Shown in pieces: positions 24,508 to 32,919 of a stretch of DNA of 64,000 bases. A program made the position numbers and the translations under genes. The notes beneath the pieces are model-generated. The model had not been told where the DNA came from. It did no database searches and saw nothing but the letters and a program-made list of their open reading frames with translations. Source of the stretch: DASXRA01 sp035263725 (GTDB lineage: Bacteria; Actinomycetota; Actinomycetes; Mycobacteriales; Jatrophihabitantaceae); the NCBI GenBank assembly GCA_035263725.1, contig DATFRC010000054.1, positions 1-64,000 on the forward strand. The letters are read 5' to 3'. Position 1 is the stretch's first letter; every line of letters begins with the position of its first letter.

Positions 24508-26331
24508 GTGACCCAGACTGCCGCAGGCCGGACCGACCCGGCACGCATTCGCAACTTCTGCATCATCGCGCACATCGACCACGGCAAGTCGACGCTGGCC
24601 GACCGGATGTTGCAGCTGACCGGTGTCGTCGACCCGCGGCAGATGCGCGCGCAATACCTCGACCGAATGGACATCGAGCGCGAGCGCGGCATCACGATAA
24701 AGGCGCAGAACGTCCGTATGCCCTGGCGGGACTACGTCGTGGACATGATCGACACCCCCGGGCACGTCGATTTCACCTATGAGGTGTCACGCAGCCTCGC
24801 CGCGTGCGAGGGCGCCGTGCTGCTCGTCGACGCGGCGCAGGGGATCGAGGCGCAGACGCTCGCCAATCTGTACCTGGCACTCGAGAACGACCTGCACATC
24901 ATCCCGGTACTCAACAAGATCGACCTACCGGCCGCGCAGCCGGACCTGTACGCACAGGAGATTGCGCACATCATCGGCTGTGATCCGGACGACGTGCTGC
25001 GGGTCAGCGCAAAAACTGGTGAGGGCGTCCCCGAGCTGCTCGACGTGATCTGCCGCGATGTGCCGGCACCGACGGGGGATCAGGACGCACCGCCGCGGGC
25101 GTTGATCTTCGACTCCGTATACGACATCTACCGCGGCGTCATCACCTATATCCGCGTTGTGGACGGGCACATCTCACCGCGCGAGCGGATCAAGATGATG
25201 TCCACGGGCGCCACGCACGAGCTACTCGAAGTCGGCGTGATTTCACCCGAGCCGAAACCGACGAACGGGCTCGGCGTCGGGGAGGTCGGCTACCTGATCA
25301 CCGGCGTGAAGGACGTGCGGCAGTCACGCGTCGGCGATACCGTCACCGACGCCGGCAAGCCGGCGGCGCAGTCGCTCGGCGGGTATCAGGATCCGAAGCC
25401 GATGGTGTACTCCGGGCTCTATCCCTTGGACGGCTCGGACTACCCACTGCTGCGAGATGCTCTCGACAGGTTGCGCCTCAACGACGCCGCCCTCGTGTAC
25501 GACCCGGAATCGAGTGCTGCGCTGGGCTTCGGATTCCGGTGCGGCTTCCTGGGTCTGCTGCACCTGGAGATCACTCGCGACCGGCTCGAGCGGGAGTTCG
25601 ACCTCGACCTGATCTCGACGGCACCGAATGTCGTGTACCGGGTGGTGCTCGAGGACGGCACCGAGCATGTCGTCACGAACCCGTCGGATTGGCCAACCGG
25701 CAAGAAGATCGCTGAAGTATACGAGCCGATTGTCAACGCGATGATCATCGCCCCGAGCGAGTACATCGGCGCGATCATGGAGCTGTGCCAGTCGCGCCGC
25801 GGAACCCTGAAAGGCATGGACTACCTGTCCGAGACGCGCGTCGAGCTGCGTTACACGCTGCCGCTGGCCGAGATCATCTTCGACTTCTTCGACGCGCTCA
25901 AGTCCCGTACCCGGGGGTATGCCAGCCTCGACTACGAGGCGGCAGGGGAGCAGACCGCGGATCTTGTCAAGGTCGACATCCTGTTGCAGGGCGAGACGGT
26001 CGATGCGTTCAGCGCCATCGTCCACAAGGACAAGGCCTACGGATACGGCACCGCGATGACGGCCAAGCTGCGCGAGCTGATACCCCGGCAGCAGTTCGAG
26101 GTGCCGATTCAGGCGGCAGTCGGTAGCCGGGTGATCGCCCGGGAGAACATCCGCGCGTTGCGCAAAGACGTACTGGCCAAGTGCTACGGCGGCGACATCA
26201 CCCGCAAGCGCAAGCTGCTCGAGAAGCAGAAGGAAGGCAAGAAGCGGATGAAGGTGGTGGGCCGCGTCGAGGTGCCGCAGGAGGCGTTCATCGCGGCGCT
26301 ATCCACCGGGGACGCAACCGACAAGCGCTGA
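24508..26331 (+). CDS. lepA: Elongation factor 4 (LepA), back-translocating GTPase
   Basis: Translational GTPase of 607 aa that acts on stalled or mistranslocated ribosomes. The G1 motif is AHIDHGKSTLADRML near residue 17, G3 DTPGHVDF and G4 NKIDLPAAQPD, and the LepA-specific C-terminal domain is present (GDITRKRKLLEKQKEGKKRM). The start is GTG 24508, 10 nt after GAAAGCAG. Divergent from the preceding hypothetical gene. Confidence 0.97.
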   Translation: MTQTAAGRTDPARIRNFCIIAHIDHGKSTLADRMLQLTGVVDPRQMRAQYLDRMDIERERGITIKAQNVRMPWRDYVVDMIDTPGHVDFTYEVSRSLAACEGAVLLVDAAQGIEAQTLANLYLALENDLHIIPVLNKIDLPAAQPDLYAQEIAHIIGCDPDDVLRVSAKTGEGVPELLDVICRDVPAPTGDQDAPPRALIFDSVYDIYRGVITYIRVVDGHISPRERIKMMSTGATHELLEVGVISPEPKPTNGLGVGEVGYLITGVKDVRQSRVGDTVTDAGKPAAQSLGGYQDPKPMVYSGLYPLDGSDYPLLRDALDRLRLNDAALVYDPESSAALGFGFRCGFLGLLHLEITRDRLEREFDLDLISTAPNVVYRVVLEDGTEHVVTNPSDWPTGKKIAEVYEPIVNAMIIAPSEYIGAIMELCQSRRGTLKGMDYLSETRVELRYTLPLAEIIFDFFDALKSRTRGYASLDYEAAGEQTADLVKVDILLQGETVDAFSAIVHKDKAYGYGTAMTAKLRELIPRQQFEVPIQAAVGSRVIARENIRALRKDVLAKCYGGDITRKRKLLEKQKEGKKRMKVVGRVEVPQEAFIAALSTGDATDKR

Positions 26332-26422
26332 TTGCTGCATGTCTTCGCCGCACCGTCGTTTGAATACCGTCACGGAGCGTGATCGGGCATGTGCGGTGGT
26401 ACGCGCCAGTATGGGCCGGTAG

Positions 26423-26451
26423 TTGCTGGGCGCGCAGCGTTCCCGTAACCT
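26423..26451 (+). promoter_or_regulatory. Candidate promoter of the riboswitch/NlpC transcript
   Basis: TTGCTG (26423-26428) and TAACCT (26446-26451) with a 17-nt spacer form a plausible promoter about 90 nt before the riboswitch. The rest of 26332-26535 shows only a short direct repeat (two GTCACCG blocks near 26490-26505). Confidence 0.4.
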
Positions 26452-26535
26452 TTGCGCGACCTTCCGGCCCCATGACCCTCATACGGAGAGTCACCGGATA
26501 GTCACCGCCGAATCGCCTCAGCGTCGCAGCTCTGA

Positions 26536-26705
26536 TTGGGAGGCAGACAACTCGGCGCTGGTGAACCGGGGACCCACGAGTTCCTTGGGGTGAATCGGTA
26601 CGGGGACACACCGCGTAGTGGTCGTGGTGGGCTCCCGCGCCGTAGGGCGTCTTCCGGCCCGAACCCGTCAGCTAACTCGGTAGGCGGTACGAGGAAGAAC
26701 GGAGT
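26536..26705 (+). promoter_or_regulatory. c-di-AMP riboswitch (ydaO/yuaA class)
   Basis: The leader matches the conserved core of the ydaO-yuaA riboswitch in order: CGCTGGTGAACCGGGGACCC (26556-), TTGGGGTGAATCGG (26585-), TAGGGCG (26643-), CCCGAACCCGTCAGCTAAC (26658-) and TCGGTAGGCGG (26677-). These are the most invariant blocks of the class. It lies directly before an NlpC/P60 wall hydrolase, the gene type this riboswitch commonly controls in actinobacteria. By analogy c-di-AMP binding would switch the gene off. No clear intrinsic terminator is visible, so the output mode is unresolved. Confidence 0.9.
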
Positions 26706-26715
26706 TCCGCCTGCC

Positions 26716-27813
26716 GTGGCGTTGAGCCGGATCCCCAGCCGTGTTCGATCGCTTCTTGCCGGTGCTGCATTAGCCGCCCTGATCGGGGCCGGCGCCGTCG
26801 TGCTGCCTCATGTTGCGAGCGCGACGCCGGGGCAGCCAACCATCCCAGAAGTGACCGCCAAACTCGACAAGCTCGCCCACCAGAACGACGTGCTGGACGA
26901 GCAGTACAACCAGGCCGCCATCGACGTGAAGGCACGACAGAAGGCCGCCGACGCCGCGCAGCGCGAGGCGCTGAAGGCTGCAGCCGACTTCGACAGGGCA
27001 CGTGCCCTGCTTCGGCAGACTGTCACCCGCGAGTACGAGGCGCCCTCGTTCAGCACCACCGGCGCGCTGCTCAACAGCAGTGACGGGCAGACCTACCTCG
27101 ACATGCTGAACATGCTGAGCCTGATCTCAACGCACCGCGCCGAGATCGTGCAGCAGATTGCCGCCCTGCATCAACGCGCTGAGGCCGCGCAGAAGACGGC
27201 GTCCAAGCTGCTTGAAGATGCGCAGGCGAAGGCCGCCGCGCTGGACAAGCAGCGCAAGCAACTCGAGGCCGAGACGACGAAGTTCAAAACCCTGCTTGCG
27301 ACGCTGACCGCACAGCAACGAGCCGCGCTGGAGAGGCAGAAAGCCGCTGAGGCGGCCGCCGCGCGCGCAGCCATGGCCAAGGCCGCGGCGGCGCAAGCGG
27401 CGTCGTCCGCGCCCCAAGCCGCGCCACAAGCCGCACCGGCGCCGGCGGCGGGCTCGTCGAGCCGGGTGCAGCAAGTGGTCAATTACGCCATCGCCCAGGT
27501 GGGGAAGGCCTATGTCTTCGCGGGCACCGGTCCTGACGCATTCGACTGCTCCGGGCTCACCATGATGGCGTATGCGCAGGTGGGTGTGAGCCTGCCGCAC
27601 GAGGCCTCGGCGCAGTACAACTACGGAACGCACGTGAGCTCCAGCGATCTGCAGCCGGGCGACCTGGTGTTCCTGTACTCGCCGATCTCGCACGTCGAGG
27701 TCATGGTCGGCCCTGATCTGGCCGTCTCCGCCGCGGACCCGTCGCTGGGCGTGCGGTACGTGCATCCGTCCCAAGACATGCAGGACTACGCCGGCGCGAC
27801 CCGGATCCTGTGA
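26716..27813 (+). CDS. Secreted NlpC/P60 peptidoglycan endopeptidase (RipA-like)
   Basis: Exported wall hydrolase of 365 aa. A signal peptide (residues 1-35, ending HVASA) is followed by a long coiled-coil region rich in Ala, Lys and Gln (about 45-235). After a Pro/Ala linker comes the C-terminal NlpC/P60 domain with catalytic Cys278 in FDCSG, His in SPISHVEVMVG and a third polar site at YVHPS. Such enzymes cut D-Glu-diaminopimelate bonds in peptide stems; the coiled coil probably keeps the enzyme inactive until recruited. The start is GTG 26716, immediately downstream of a c-di-AMP riboswitch. Confidence 0.93.
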   Translation: MALSRIPSRVRSLLAGAALAALIGAGAVVLPHVASATPGQPTIPEVTAKLDKLAHQNDVLDEQYNQAAIDVKARQKAADAAQREALKAAADFDRARALLRQTVTREYEAPSFSTTGALLNSSDGQTYLDMLNMLSLISTHRAEIVQQIAALHQRAEAAQKTASKLLEDAQAKAAALDKQRKQLEAETTKFKTLLATLTAQQRAALERQKAAEAAAARAAMAKAAAAQAASSAPQAAPQAAPAPAAGSSSRVQQVVNYAIAQVGKAYVFAGTGPDAFDCSGLTMMAYAQVGVSLPHEASAQYNYGTHVSSSDLQPGDLVFLYSPISHVEVMVGPDLAVSAADPSLGVRYVHPSQDMQDYAGATRIL

Positions 27814-27817
27814 TCGC

Positions 27818-28357
27818 TCAGGTGAGCGCGGCGTAACCGACGTCGCCGCGACCGCCGACGAGGATGGTGGCCAGCGCGTCGACGTGTCCTTCGATCGGCC
27901 GGTAGCTTGCGCGCACCGTCGCCTCCACGCGACGCAGGAACGGCTTGGGAACACGGGTGGCCAAGGTGCAGTGCGGCACCCAGTGCTTCGGGTCGCTGCG
28001 GTCGCCGAACGCGCGGGGCCACCCGGCCGCCTGCAGCGCAGTGTCGGCGTCGTGCTGGAGCAATTGCAGCAGCGGGGACGCGGCCGGACCGAGCCAGATC
28101 ACGCCGGCCCGCCCGAAGCGGCCGACCTCCGTCAAGCGGATCGCGATCGGCCGGTGCAATGCAGCCACCTCGGCGGCTGCGTCGAGCACCCGGGGTAGTT
28201 CGCCGCGTTCGAGCCGGGCGGCGGCCAGGCTGAAGTGCGGGCGATGCGGGGGCACGTCCGGCAACGCGACTCCCGCCGCCCGCACCGCCTCACGCGTCTC
28301 GAGGACCGCCTTGTCGGTGGCTGCGTCGAACGCGGCGCACACCACGGCGGTGATCAT
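27818..28357 (-). CDS. 2H phosphoesterase / 2'-5' RNA ligase family protein
   Basis: Two-histidine phosphoesterase of 179 aa with the paired motifs PHFSL near residue 42 and PHCTLA near residue 127 that define the superfamily. Members hydrolyse cyclic phosphodiesters or 2'-5' linkages; the substrate here is unknown. The start is ATG 28357, overlapping the end of the NUDIX gene, so they are coupled. A longer frame extends upstream through the NUDIX gene but is a shadow. Confidence 0.82.
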   Translation of the reverse strand: MITAVVCAAFDAATDKAVLETREAVRAAGVALPDVPPHRPHFSLAAARLERGELPRVLDAAAEVAALHRPIAIRLTEVGRFGRAGVIWLGPAASPLLQLLQHDADTALQAAGWPRAFGDRSDPKHWVPHCTLATRVPKPFLRRVEATVRASYRPIEGHVDALATILVGGRGDVGYAALT

Positions 28358-28758
28358 GGCGCGAGCAGCCGCGCGGCGTCGGCGGGTGACCAGTGCGTGA
28401 TCGCGTCCCGGTAGCGGTCCGGCACCACGAGTCCCGCCAACGCGTCCGGGCTGAACAGCGCGACCTCGCTGTGCTCCGCGGACGCCGCGGGGACCTGGTC
28501 GGCGCGGGCCGCACACCCGTAGGCGAGCACGACGACCCGCTTGTGCGGGATGGCGTCGAACACGTAGGCGCCGAGGAGCGGCCCCACGACAGCGGAGAGC
28601 GATGTCTCTTCGTGGATCTCGCGGGTCAGGCCGTGCTCGAGCGACTCGTGCCGGTCGAGCCGCCCGCCGGGCAGCTCCCACTGGCCTCGGGAGTTGTGCG
28701 CGAGGACGACGCGCTCACCCACCCAGATGACCGCTTTCACCGAGACCGGCCAGCGCAT
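28354..28758 (-). CDS. NUDIX hydrolase
   Basis: Small NUDIX enzyme of 134 aa with a complete Nudix box GGRLDRHESLEHGLTREIHE-E-TSL near residues 30-53, the Mg-binding site for cleaving nucleoside diphosphate derivatives. The start MRWPVSVKAVIWVGE at 28758 gives the normal compact size. It overlaps the 2H phosphoesterase by 4 nt and follows an alcohol dehydrogenase by 2 nt, suggesting one operon. Substrate unknown. Confidence 0.88.
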   Translation of the reverse strand: MRWPVSVKAVIWVGERVVLAHNSRGQWELPGGRLDRHESLEHGLTREIHEETSLSAVVGPLLGAYVFDAIPHKRVVVLAYGCAARADQVPAASAEHSEVALFSPDALAGLVVPDRYRDAITHWSPADAARLLAP

Positions 28759-28760
28759 AC

Positions 28761-29729
28761 TCAGATCTCGATCACGATCTTGCCGACGAGATCGCCGGCG
28801 GCCATCGCGGCCATCCCGTCGCGGACTGAGGCGAGCGGCAGGATGCGGTCGATGTGGGGGCGCAGCCCGCTGGCGCGCAGGAAGGCGATCAGGTCGGTCA
28901 GCTCGGACTTCGTCCCCATCGTCGAGCCCACGACTGACAGCTGGAGAAAGTAGACGCGGGCCAGCTCGGCGGGCGGCTGGGAACCGGATGTCGCGCCGCA
29001 GACCACGATGCGCCCGCCTGGCTTGAGCGACCTCACCGAGTGCGCCCAGGTGGCCTCGCCGACGGTCTCGAAGACGACGTCGACCCGCTCGGGCAGCCGC
29101 GCTCCAGACGCGAACGCCTCGTGCGCGCCGAGGTCGAGTGCCGCCTGCTGCTTCGCCTCGGTACGTGCGGTAGCCCAGACGCGCAGGCCCATGGCGCGGG
29201 CCATCATGATCGCTGCGGTGGCGACGCCGCCAGACGCTCCCTGCACGAGCACCGTCTGCCCGGGCCGCAGCCCAGCCCTGACGAACAGCATGCGGTACGC
29301 AGTCAGCCACGCGGTCGGCAGGCAGGCCGCCTCAGCCCAGGACAGCTCGGCAGGCTTGGGCAACACGTTGTGGGCGGGGACGATCACGTGCTCGGCGAAC
29401 GTGCCCTGGTGTTTCTCGGAGAGCAGGGTGCGCCCCGGGTCGAGCGTTTCGTCGCCGTCCCAGCCGTCGGTCGCGATCACGGCGTGAACGACGACCTCTT
29501 CGCCGGAGGTGGTGTCGATGCCGGCCGCGTCGCAGCCGAGAACCATCGGGAACTGCTCGGGACGGATACCCACTCCGCGAAGCGTCCACAGGTCGTGGTG
29601 GTTCAGGCTCGCCGCCTTGACCGCGACCGTGGTCCAACCGGCAGGTGGCTTCGGATCGGGGCGCTCGCCGACGATGAGGCCGGCCAGCGGATCGTCCGGG
29701 TGAGGGGCCGAAGCATAGGCAGCACGCAT
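28761..29729 (-). CDS. Medium-chain alcohol dehydrogenase / quinone oxidoreductase-like protein
   Basis: MDR-superfamily oxidoreductase of 322 aa. An N-terminal GroES-like domain (VKAASLNHHDLWTLRG, VLGCDAAGID) precedes the NAD(P)-binding Rossmann motif VLVQGASGGVATAA near residue 165. The Cys cluster of a structural zinc is not seen, so a zinc-free or quinone oxidoreductase-like type is likely. The start is ATG 29729; first gene of the ADH-NUDIX-2H phosphoesterase run. Substrate unknown. Confidence 0.85.
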   Translation of the reverse strand: MRAAYASAPHPDDPLAGLIVGERPDPKPPAGWTTVAVKAASLNHHDLWTLRGVGIRPEQFPMVLGCDAAGIDTTSGEEVVVHAVIATDGWDGDETLDPGRTLLSEKHQGTFAEHVIVPAHNVLPKPAELSWAEAACLPTAWLTAYRMLFVRAGLRPGQTVLVQGASGGVATAAIMMARAMGLRVWATARTEAKQQAALDLGAHEAFASGARLPERVDVVFETVGEATWAHSVRSLKPGGRIVVCGATSGSQPPAELARVYFLQLSVVGSTMGTKSELTDLIAFLRASGLRPHIDRILPLASVRDGMAAMAAGDLVGKIVIEI

Positions 29730-29752
29730 GATGCCGAACCCTAGGTGAGCCG

Positions 29753-30016
29753 CTAGCGGGTCAGGTCCGCCGGTGCGGACGCGAGCGTCGCCTCGATCGC
29801 CTGGACGAGGGCGCGGGCCGACTCGGCGGTCAGCTCCACCGCAACCCGCGCGCCCGGCCCTCGCGACGGGTTCGCGAAGTCGATGTTGAGCGTGTGCTCC
29901 GCGAGCGCGTGGACGGGGTGGTCGAAATAGACCGTGGCGTCGGTGACCCGGAACCAGCCCGCGGCTCCCTTGCCGCTGCCGGCGACGGTGATCGTTTCAG
30001 TGAGGTAGGTGCACAT
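29753..30016 (-). CDS. DUF6295 family protein
   Basis: An 87-aa protein starting MCTYLTETITVAGSGKGAAG and ending with an Ala-rich helix (ARALVQAIEATLAS). I recognise it as the small actinobacterial family I know as DUF6295; function unknown. It follows the dienelactone hydrolase by 8 nt. Its first 14 residues resemble the start of that enzyme (TAETITIAGAG), which is odd for an unrelated protein. Confidence 0.78.
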   Translation of the reverse strand: MCTYLTETITVAGSGKGAAGWFRVTDATVYFDHPVHALAEHTLNIDFANPSRGPGARVAVELTAESARALVQAIEATLASAPADLTR

Positions 30017-30024
30017 CGCGATTC

Positions 30025-30753
30025 CTAGGAGAGGTGGCGGTCGAGGAAGTCGGCAATCTTGTCCCAGCCGTCGACAGCCGCCTCGACGCGGTACGAGGGA
30101 CGGTCGACCGCGAAGAACGCGTGACCGGCACCGTCGTAGCTGTGGAACTCGAACTGTTTGCCGTGCTGACGCAGCAGGGTGGCAAGTTGCTCGACCTCTG
30201 GAGGGGACGGACGCTGGTCGTCCTTGCCGAACAGGCCCAGCAGGGGGCAGCTGAGGTCGGGCAGCTTCGGTACGAGGCTGGTCCTCGCGTCGTCGGGCGA
30301 GTCGCGGACGACGTACCCGCCGTAGCAGTCGACGGCGGCGTCGAGCGGCAGGCTGCACGCGGCGAGCACCGCCTGGCGCCCGCCCGAGCAATAGCCGATC
30401 ACGCCGGCCTTGCCGTTGGATGTGTCGAGACCGCGCAGGTACGCGGCAGCGCCGCCCACGTCACCGACGAGACGGTCGTCGGGCACGCCGCCCTTGGCCC
30501 GGGCGGCGGCGGCCGCGTCGTCCGCATCGGCGCCGGGGGCCTCGCGGTGGAACAGGTTGGGGCAGACGGCGTCGCATCCGAGCTCGGCGAAGCGGCGCAC
30601 GATCTCCTTGGTGGCCCGGTCATATCCCGGTATGTGGTGAATGACGACCATCCCGCCGCGGCGCTGGGGACCTTGCGGGCGGGCAAGGTATGCCTCGATC
30701 TCGTCGCCGCCAGCTCCGGCGATAGTGATCGTTTCCGCGGTCAGAGAGCTCAT
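30025..30753 (-). CDS. Dienelactone hydrolase family protein
   Basis: Alpha/beta hydrolase of 242 aa. The nucleophile Cys is in GYCSGGRQAV near residue 121, the Asp in FGKDDQRPS and the His in GAGHAFFAVDRPSYR, forming the Cys-Asp-His triad of dienelactone hydrolases. These open lactone rings in chloroaromatic breakdown or act as general esterases. No chlorocatechol genes are adjacent, and the pca cluster is 8 kb away. It is divergent from the ribonuclease gene, with starts only 26 nt apart. Confidence 0.88.
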   Translation of the reverse strand: MSSLTAETITIAGAGGDEIEAYLARPQGPQRRGGMVVIHHIPGYDRATKEIVRRFAELGCDAVCPNLFHREAPGADADDAAAAARAKGGVPDDRLVGDVGGAAAYLRGLDTSNGKAGVIGYCSGGRQAVLAACSLPLDAAVDCYGGYVVRDSPDDARTSLVPKLPDLSCPLLGLFGKDDQRPSPPEVEQLATLLRQHGKQFEFHSYDGAGHAFFAVDRPSYRVEAAVDGWDKIADFLDRHLS

Positions 30754-30779
30754 ACGTGCATCTAACTAGAGTCTTCAAG

Positions 30780-31193
30780 ATGCCGTCCCGGATGCGCCGG
30801 CTGCGGAGGCTGCGCTGGCCGCAGGTTGCGCTTATCGCGCTGCTCGCGCTGGTCCTGATCGGCTACCTGGTGCACGCCGCGGACGCCCACCACCACGGCG
30901 GACTGCAGCGGGGCAGCGTCGCCCTTTCGTCATTGCCGGCGCAGGCGTCGCAGACGGTGCGCCTGATCGAGCAGGGCGGCCCCTTCCCGTACCCGCAGGA
31001 CGGCGAGATCTTCAACAACGCCGAGCACCGGCTGCCCCCCGAACCTCGCGGCTATTACCACGAATTCACGGTGCCCACGCCCGGCTCCCCGGACCGTGGC
31101 GCCCGGCGCATCATCGCCGGTGGCGCAAACCGGGAGTTCTTCTACACCCCGGACCACTACGAGACGTTCCAGCGCGTGGACACGACGCGATGA
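30780..31193 (+). CDS. Secreted guanyl-specific ribonuclease (RNase Sa/barnase superfamily)
   Basis: Extracellular microbial ribonuclease of about 137 aa. A basic N-terminus and signal/anchor helix (WPQVALIALLALVLIGYLVH) are followed by the RNase Sa-like domain: LIEQGGPFPYPQDGEIF, then YYHEFTVPTPG (base Glu), DRGARRIIAGG (Arg) and TPDHYETFQRVD (His), the expected catalytic trio. It cleaves RNA after G. I chose ATG 30780; TAGAGT 7 nt upstream could be a leaderless -10. The inhibitor (barstar) gene follows at 31339, linked by a small ORF. Confidence 0.9.
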   Translation: MPSRMRRLRRLRWPQVALIALLALVLIGYLVHAADAHHHGGLQRGSVALSSLPAQASQTVRLIEQGGPFPYPQDGEIFNNAEHRLPPEPRGYYHEFTVPTPGSPDRGARRIIAGGANREFFYTPDHYETFQRVDTTR

Positions 31194-31327
31194 GCGCTTG
31201 CGCGAAGAGTTTGCCGGCGGCGACGTGGCCCGCGCCGAAGGCGTGGGGTGGCGCGAGGCATCCGCCTCTTGGGGGCGGTGCCGGAGTGACACATCCGGCG
31301 GATGAGTCAGCGATGAGCGCTTGCGCG
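31189..31327 (+). repeat. Dispersed repeat, copy A, with a coupling micro-ORF
   Basis: It begins GATGAGCGCTTGCGCGAAGA at 31189 inside the ribonuclease stop region and matches the copy at 63675 for about 55 bp, up to GCGCCGAAGGCG, then diverges. A second, truncated core (GATGAGCGCTTGCGCG) lies at 31312-31327. Between them are two small hairpins (CCGCC/GGCGG; GCCGGA/TCCGGC). An ORF of 49 codons (31190-31339, starting MSACAKS) overlaps the ribonuclease stop as ATGA and the barstar start as TGATG. Confidence 0.75.
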
Positions 31328-31338
31328 GATGATCAGTG

Positions 31339-31626
31339 ATGGACAGGTATGTCGCCCCGGCTGCGACAAAGCGCGCGGCTATCTGCGCTATCTACGCCGC
31401 GGTTCAGGCCCCCGAGTGGGCGGCGCCCAACCTGGACGGGCTGATCGACGTGCTGCGGGACCTGTCCTGGCTGCCACCCGGGCCGATCGTGCTGCACTGG
31501 CCGGACTCAGGGCGGCTACCGGCCGCAGACGAGCAGGCCATCCGCGCGGCGCTCGACATCGTGGCCGCGGACACCGCCCAGACCGACCGCCCGGTCTCCG
31601 TCGCGTACCCCGGAGTCGCACAGTGA
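31339..31626 (+). CDS. Barstar family ribonuclease inhibitor
   Basis: Intracellular inhibitor of 95 aa belonging to the barstar family. The inhibitor core is APEWAAPNLDGLIDVLRDLS, with the conserved Asn-Leu-Asp-x-Leu and an acidic helix, followed by the IVLHWPDSGRL strand and a C-terminal helix. It would bind and block the ribonuclease encoded just upstream before export. The start is ATG 31339 (an in-frame GTG lies 3 nt earlier), overlapping the stop of the repeat-derived small ORF. Confidence 0.85.
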   Translation: MDRYVAPAATKRAAICAIYAAVQAPEWAAPNLDGLIDVLRDLSWLPPGPIVLHWPDSGRLPAADEQAIRAALDIVAADTAQTDRPVSVAYPGVAQ

Positions 31627-31698
31627 CGCCGTGCCGGATCTGCCCGCCCGCGCGGGTCGCTGCGCCGGCAGCGCGTGTCGCTGTTTAACACTGGAGGG

Positions 31699-32919
31699 GT
31701 GCCTTCCGAGTTGCCCGCCGGGGAGACGCCGCCGCGCGACGGCCGCCTGCCGCCGACGGCGCTGGACGAGTTGCGTGACCCGCCGTTCGGGATATACGTG
31801 CACGTGCCGTTCTGCGAGACCCGTTGCGGCTACTGCGACTTCAACACCTACACCGCCGTGGAGCTCGGGCCGAGTGTCAGTCGCGGGAGCTACGCCGACA
31901 CCGTGCTGATGGAGCTGCGGCTCGCCCAGCATGTGCTGCGCGACCGCGCACCGCGGGTATCGACGATCTTCTTCGGCGGCGGGACGCCAACGGTCCTGCC
32001 TGCGGAGCACCTAGAGCTGATCGTCAAGGAGATCGGCGAGCGGTTCGGCATCGCGCCGGACGCCGAGATAACCACCGAGGCGAACCCCGAGTCGGTGACG
32101 CCCGCCTACCTCGCCAGGCTGCGCGCGGCAGGGTTCACCCGGCTATCGATCGGCATGCAGTCGGCGGTGCCACGCGTGCTGGAGGTGCTCGATCGCCGGC
32201 ACCGTCCGGGACGCCCCGAAGAGGTCGTCCAAGAGGCCCGCGCCGCCGGCTTCGAACACGTCAACCTGGACCTCATCTACGGCGCACCGTATGAGAGCGA
32301 AGCCGACTGGCAGGCGTCGTTGGACGCGGCGATCGGTGCCGCACCGGACCACATCAGCGCCTATGCGCTGGTCGTCGAGCAGGGCACAGCGCTGGCTCGA
32401 CACGTCGCCCAGGGCATACTGCCGGCGCCGGACGACGACGTGCTGGCCGACCGGTACGCGCAGGCCGACGAGGCGCTGCGCCGCGCCGGGTTCGAGTGGT
32501 ACGAGGTCTCCAACTGGGCGAAGACGCCTGCCGGCCGGTGCCGGCACAACGAGCTGTACTGGCGGGATGCGAACTGGTGGGGCGCGGGGCCCGGCGCCCA
32601 CAGCCACGTCGGGGGAGTGCGGTGGTGGAACGTCAAGCACCCGGTCCGCTACTCGACGCTGTTGGAGGCCGGGCGCAGCCCCGCGGCGGGACGCGAAGTG
32701 CTGGGCGGCAAGGCTCGGCTGACGGAGCGGATCATGCTGGGCATCCGGCTGCGTGAGGGCCTCTCGATGCTCGATATCCCGCAAAGCACCCACGCCAAGG
32801 TGCCACAGCTCGTGGGCTGGGGGCTCGCCGACCAGGATGCCTTCCATGCCGGGCGGATCGTGCTGACCATGCGTGGCCGGCTGCTCGCCGACGCCGTGGT
32901 ACGCGACCTACTGGGCTGA
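31699..32919 (+). CDS. hemW: HemW-like radical SAM protein (heme chaperone)
   Basis: Radical SAM protein of 406 aa, long annotated as coproporphyrinogen III oxidase but now regarded as the heme chaperone HemW. The cluster motif is CETRCGYCDFN (CxxxCxxC) near residue 42; FFGGGTPTVLPAEHL and the C-terminal HemN_C-like region GIRLREGLSMLDI follow. I place the start at GTG 31699, where relatives begin (PSELPAGE); GTG 31675 is in frame. It lies upstream of hrcA-dnaJ as in most actinobacteria. Confidence 0.92.
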   Translation: MPSELPAGETPPRDGRLPPTALDELRDPPFGIYVHVPFCETRCGYCDFNTYTAVELGPSVSRGSYADTVLMELRLAQHVLRDRAPRVSTIFFGGGTPTVLPAEHLELIVKEIGERFGIAPDAEITTEANPESVTPAYLARLRAAGFTRLSIGMQSAVPRVLEVLDRRHRPGRPEEVVQEARAAGFEHVNLDLIYGAPYESEADWQASLDAAIGAAPDHISAYALVVEQGTALARHVAQGILPAPDDDVLADRYAQADEALRRAGFEWYEVSNWAKTPAGRCRHNELYWRDANWWGAGPGAHSHVGGVRWWNVKHPVRYSTLLEAGRSPAAGREVLGGKARLTERIMLGIRLREGLSMLDIPQSTHAKVPQLVGWGLADQDAFHAGRIVLTMRGRLLADAVVRDLLG

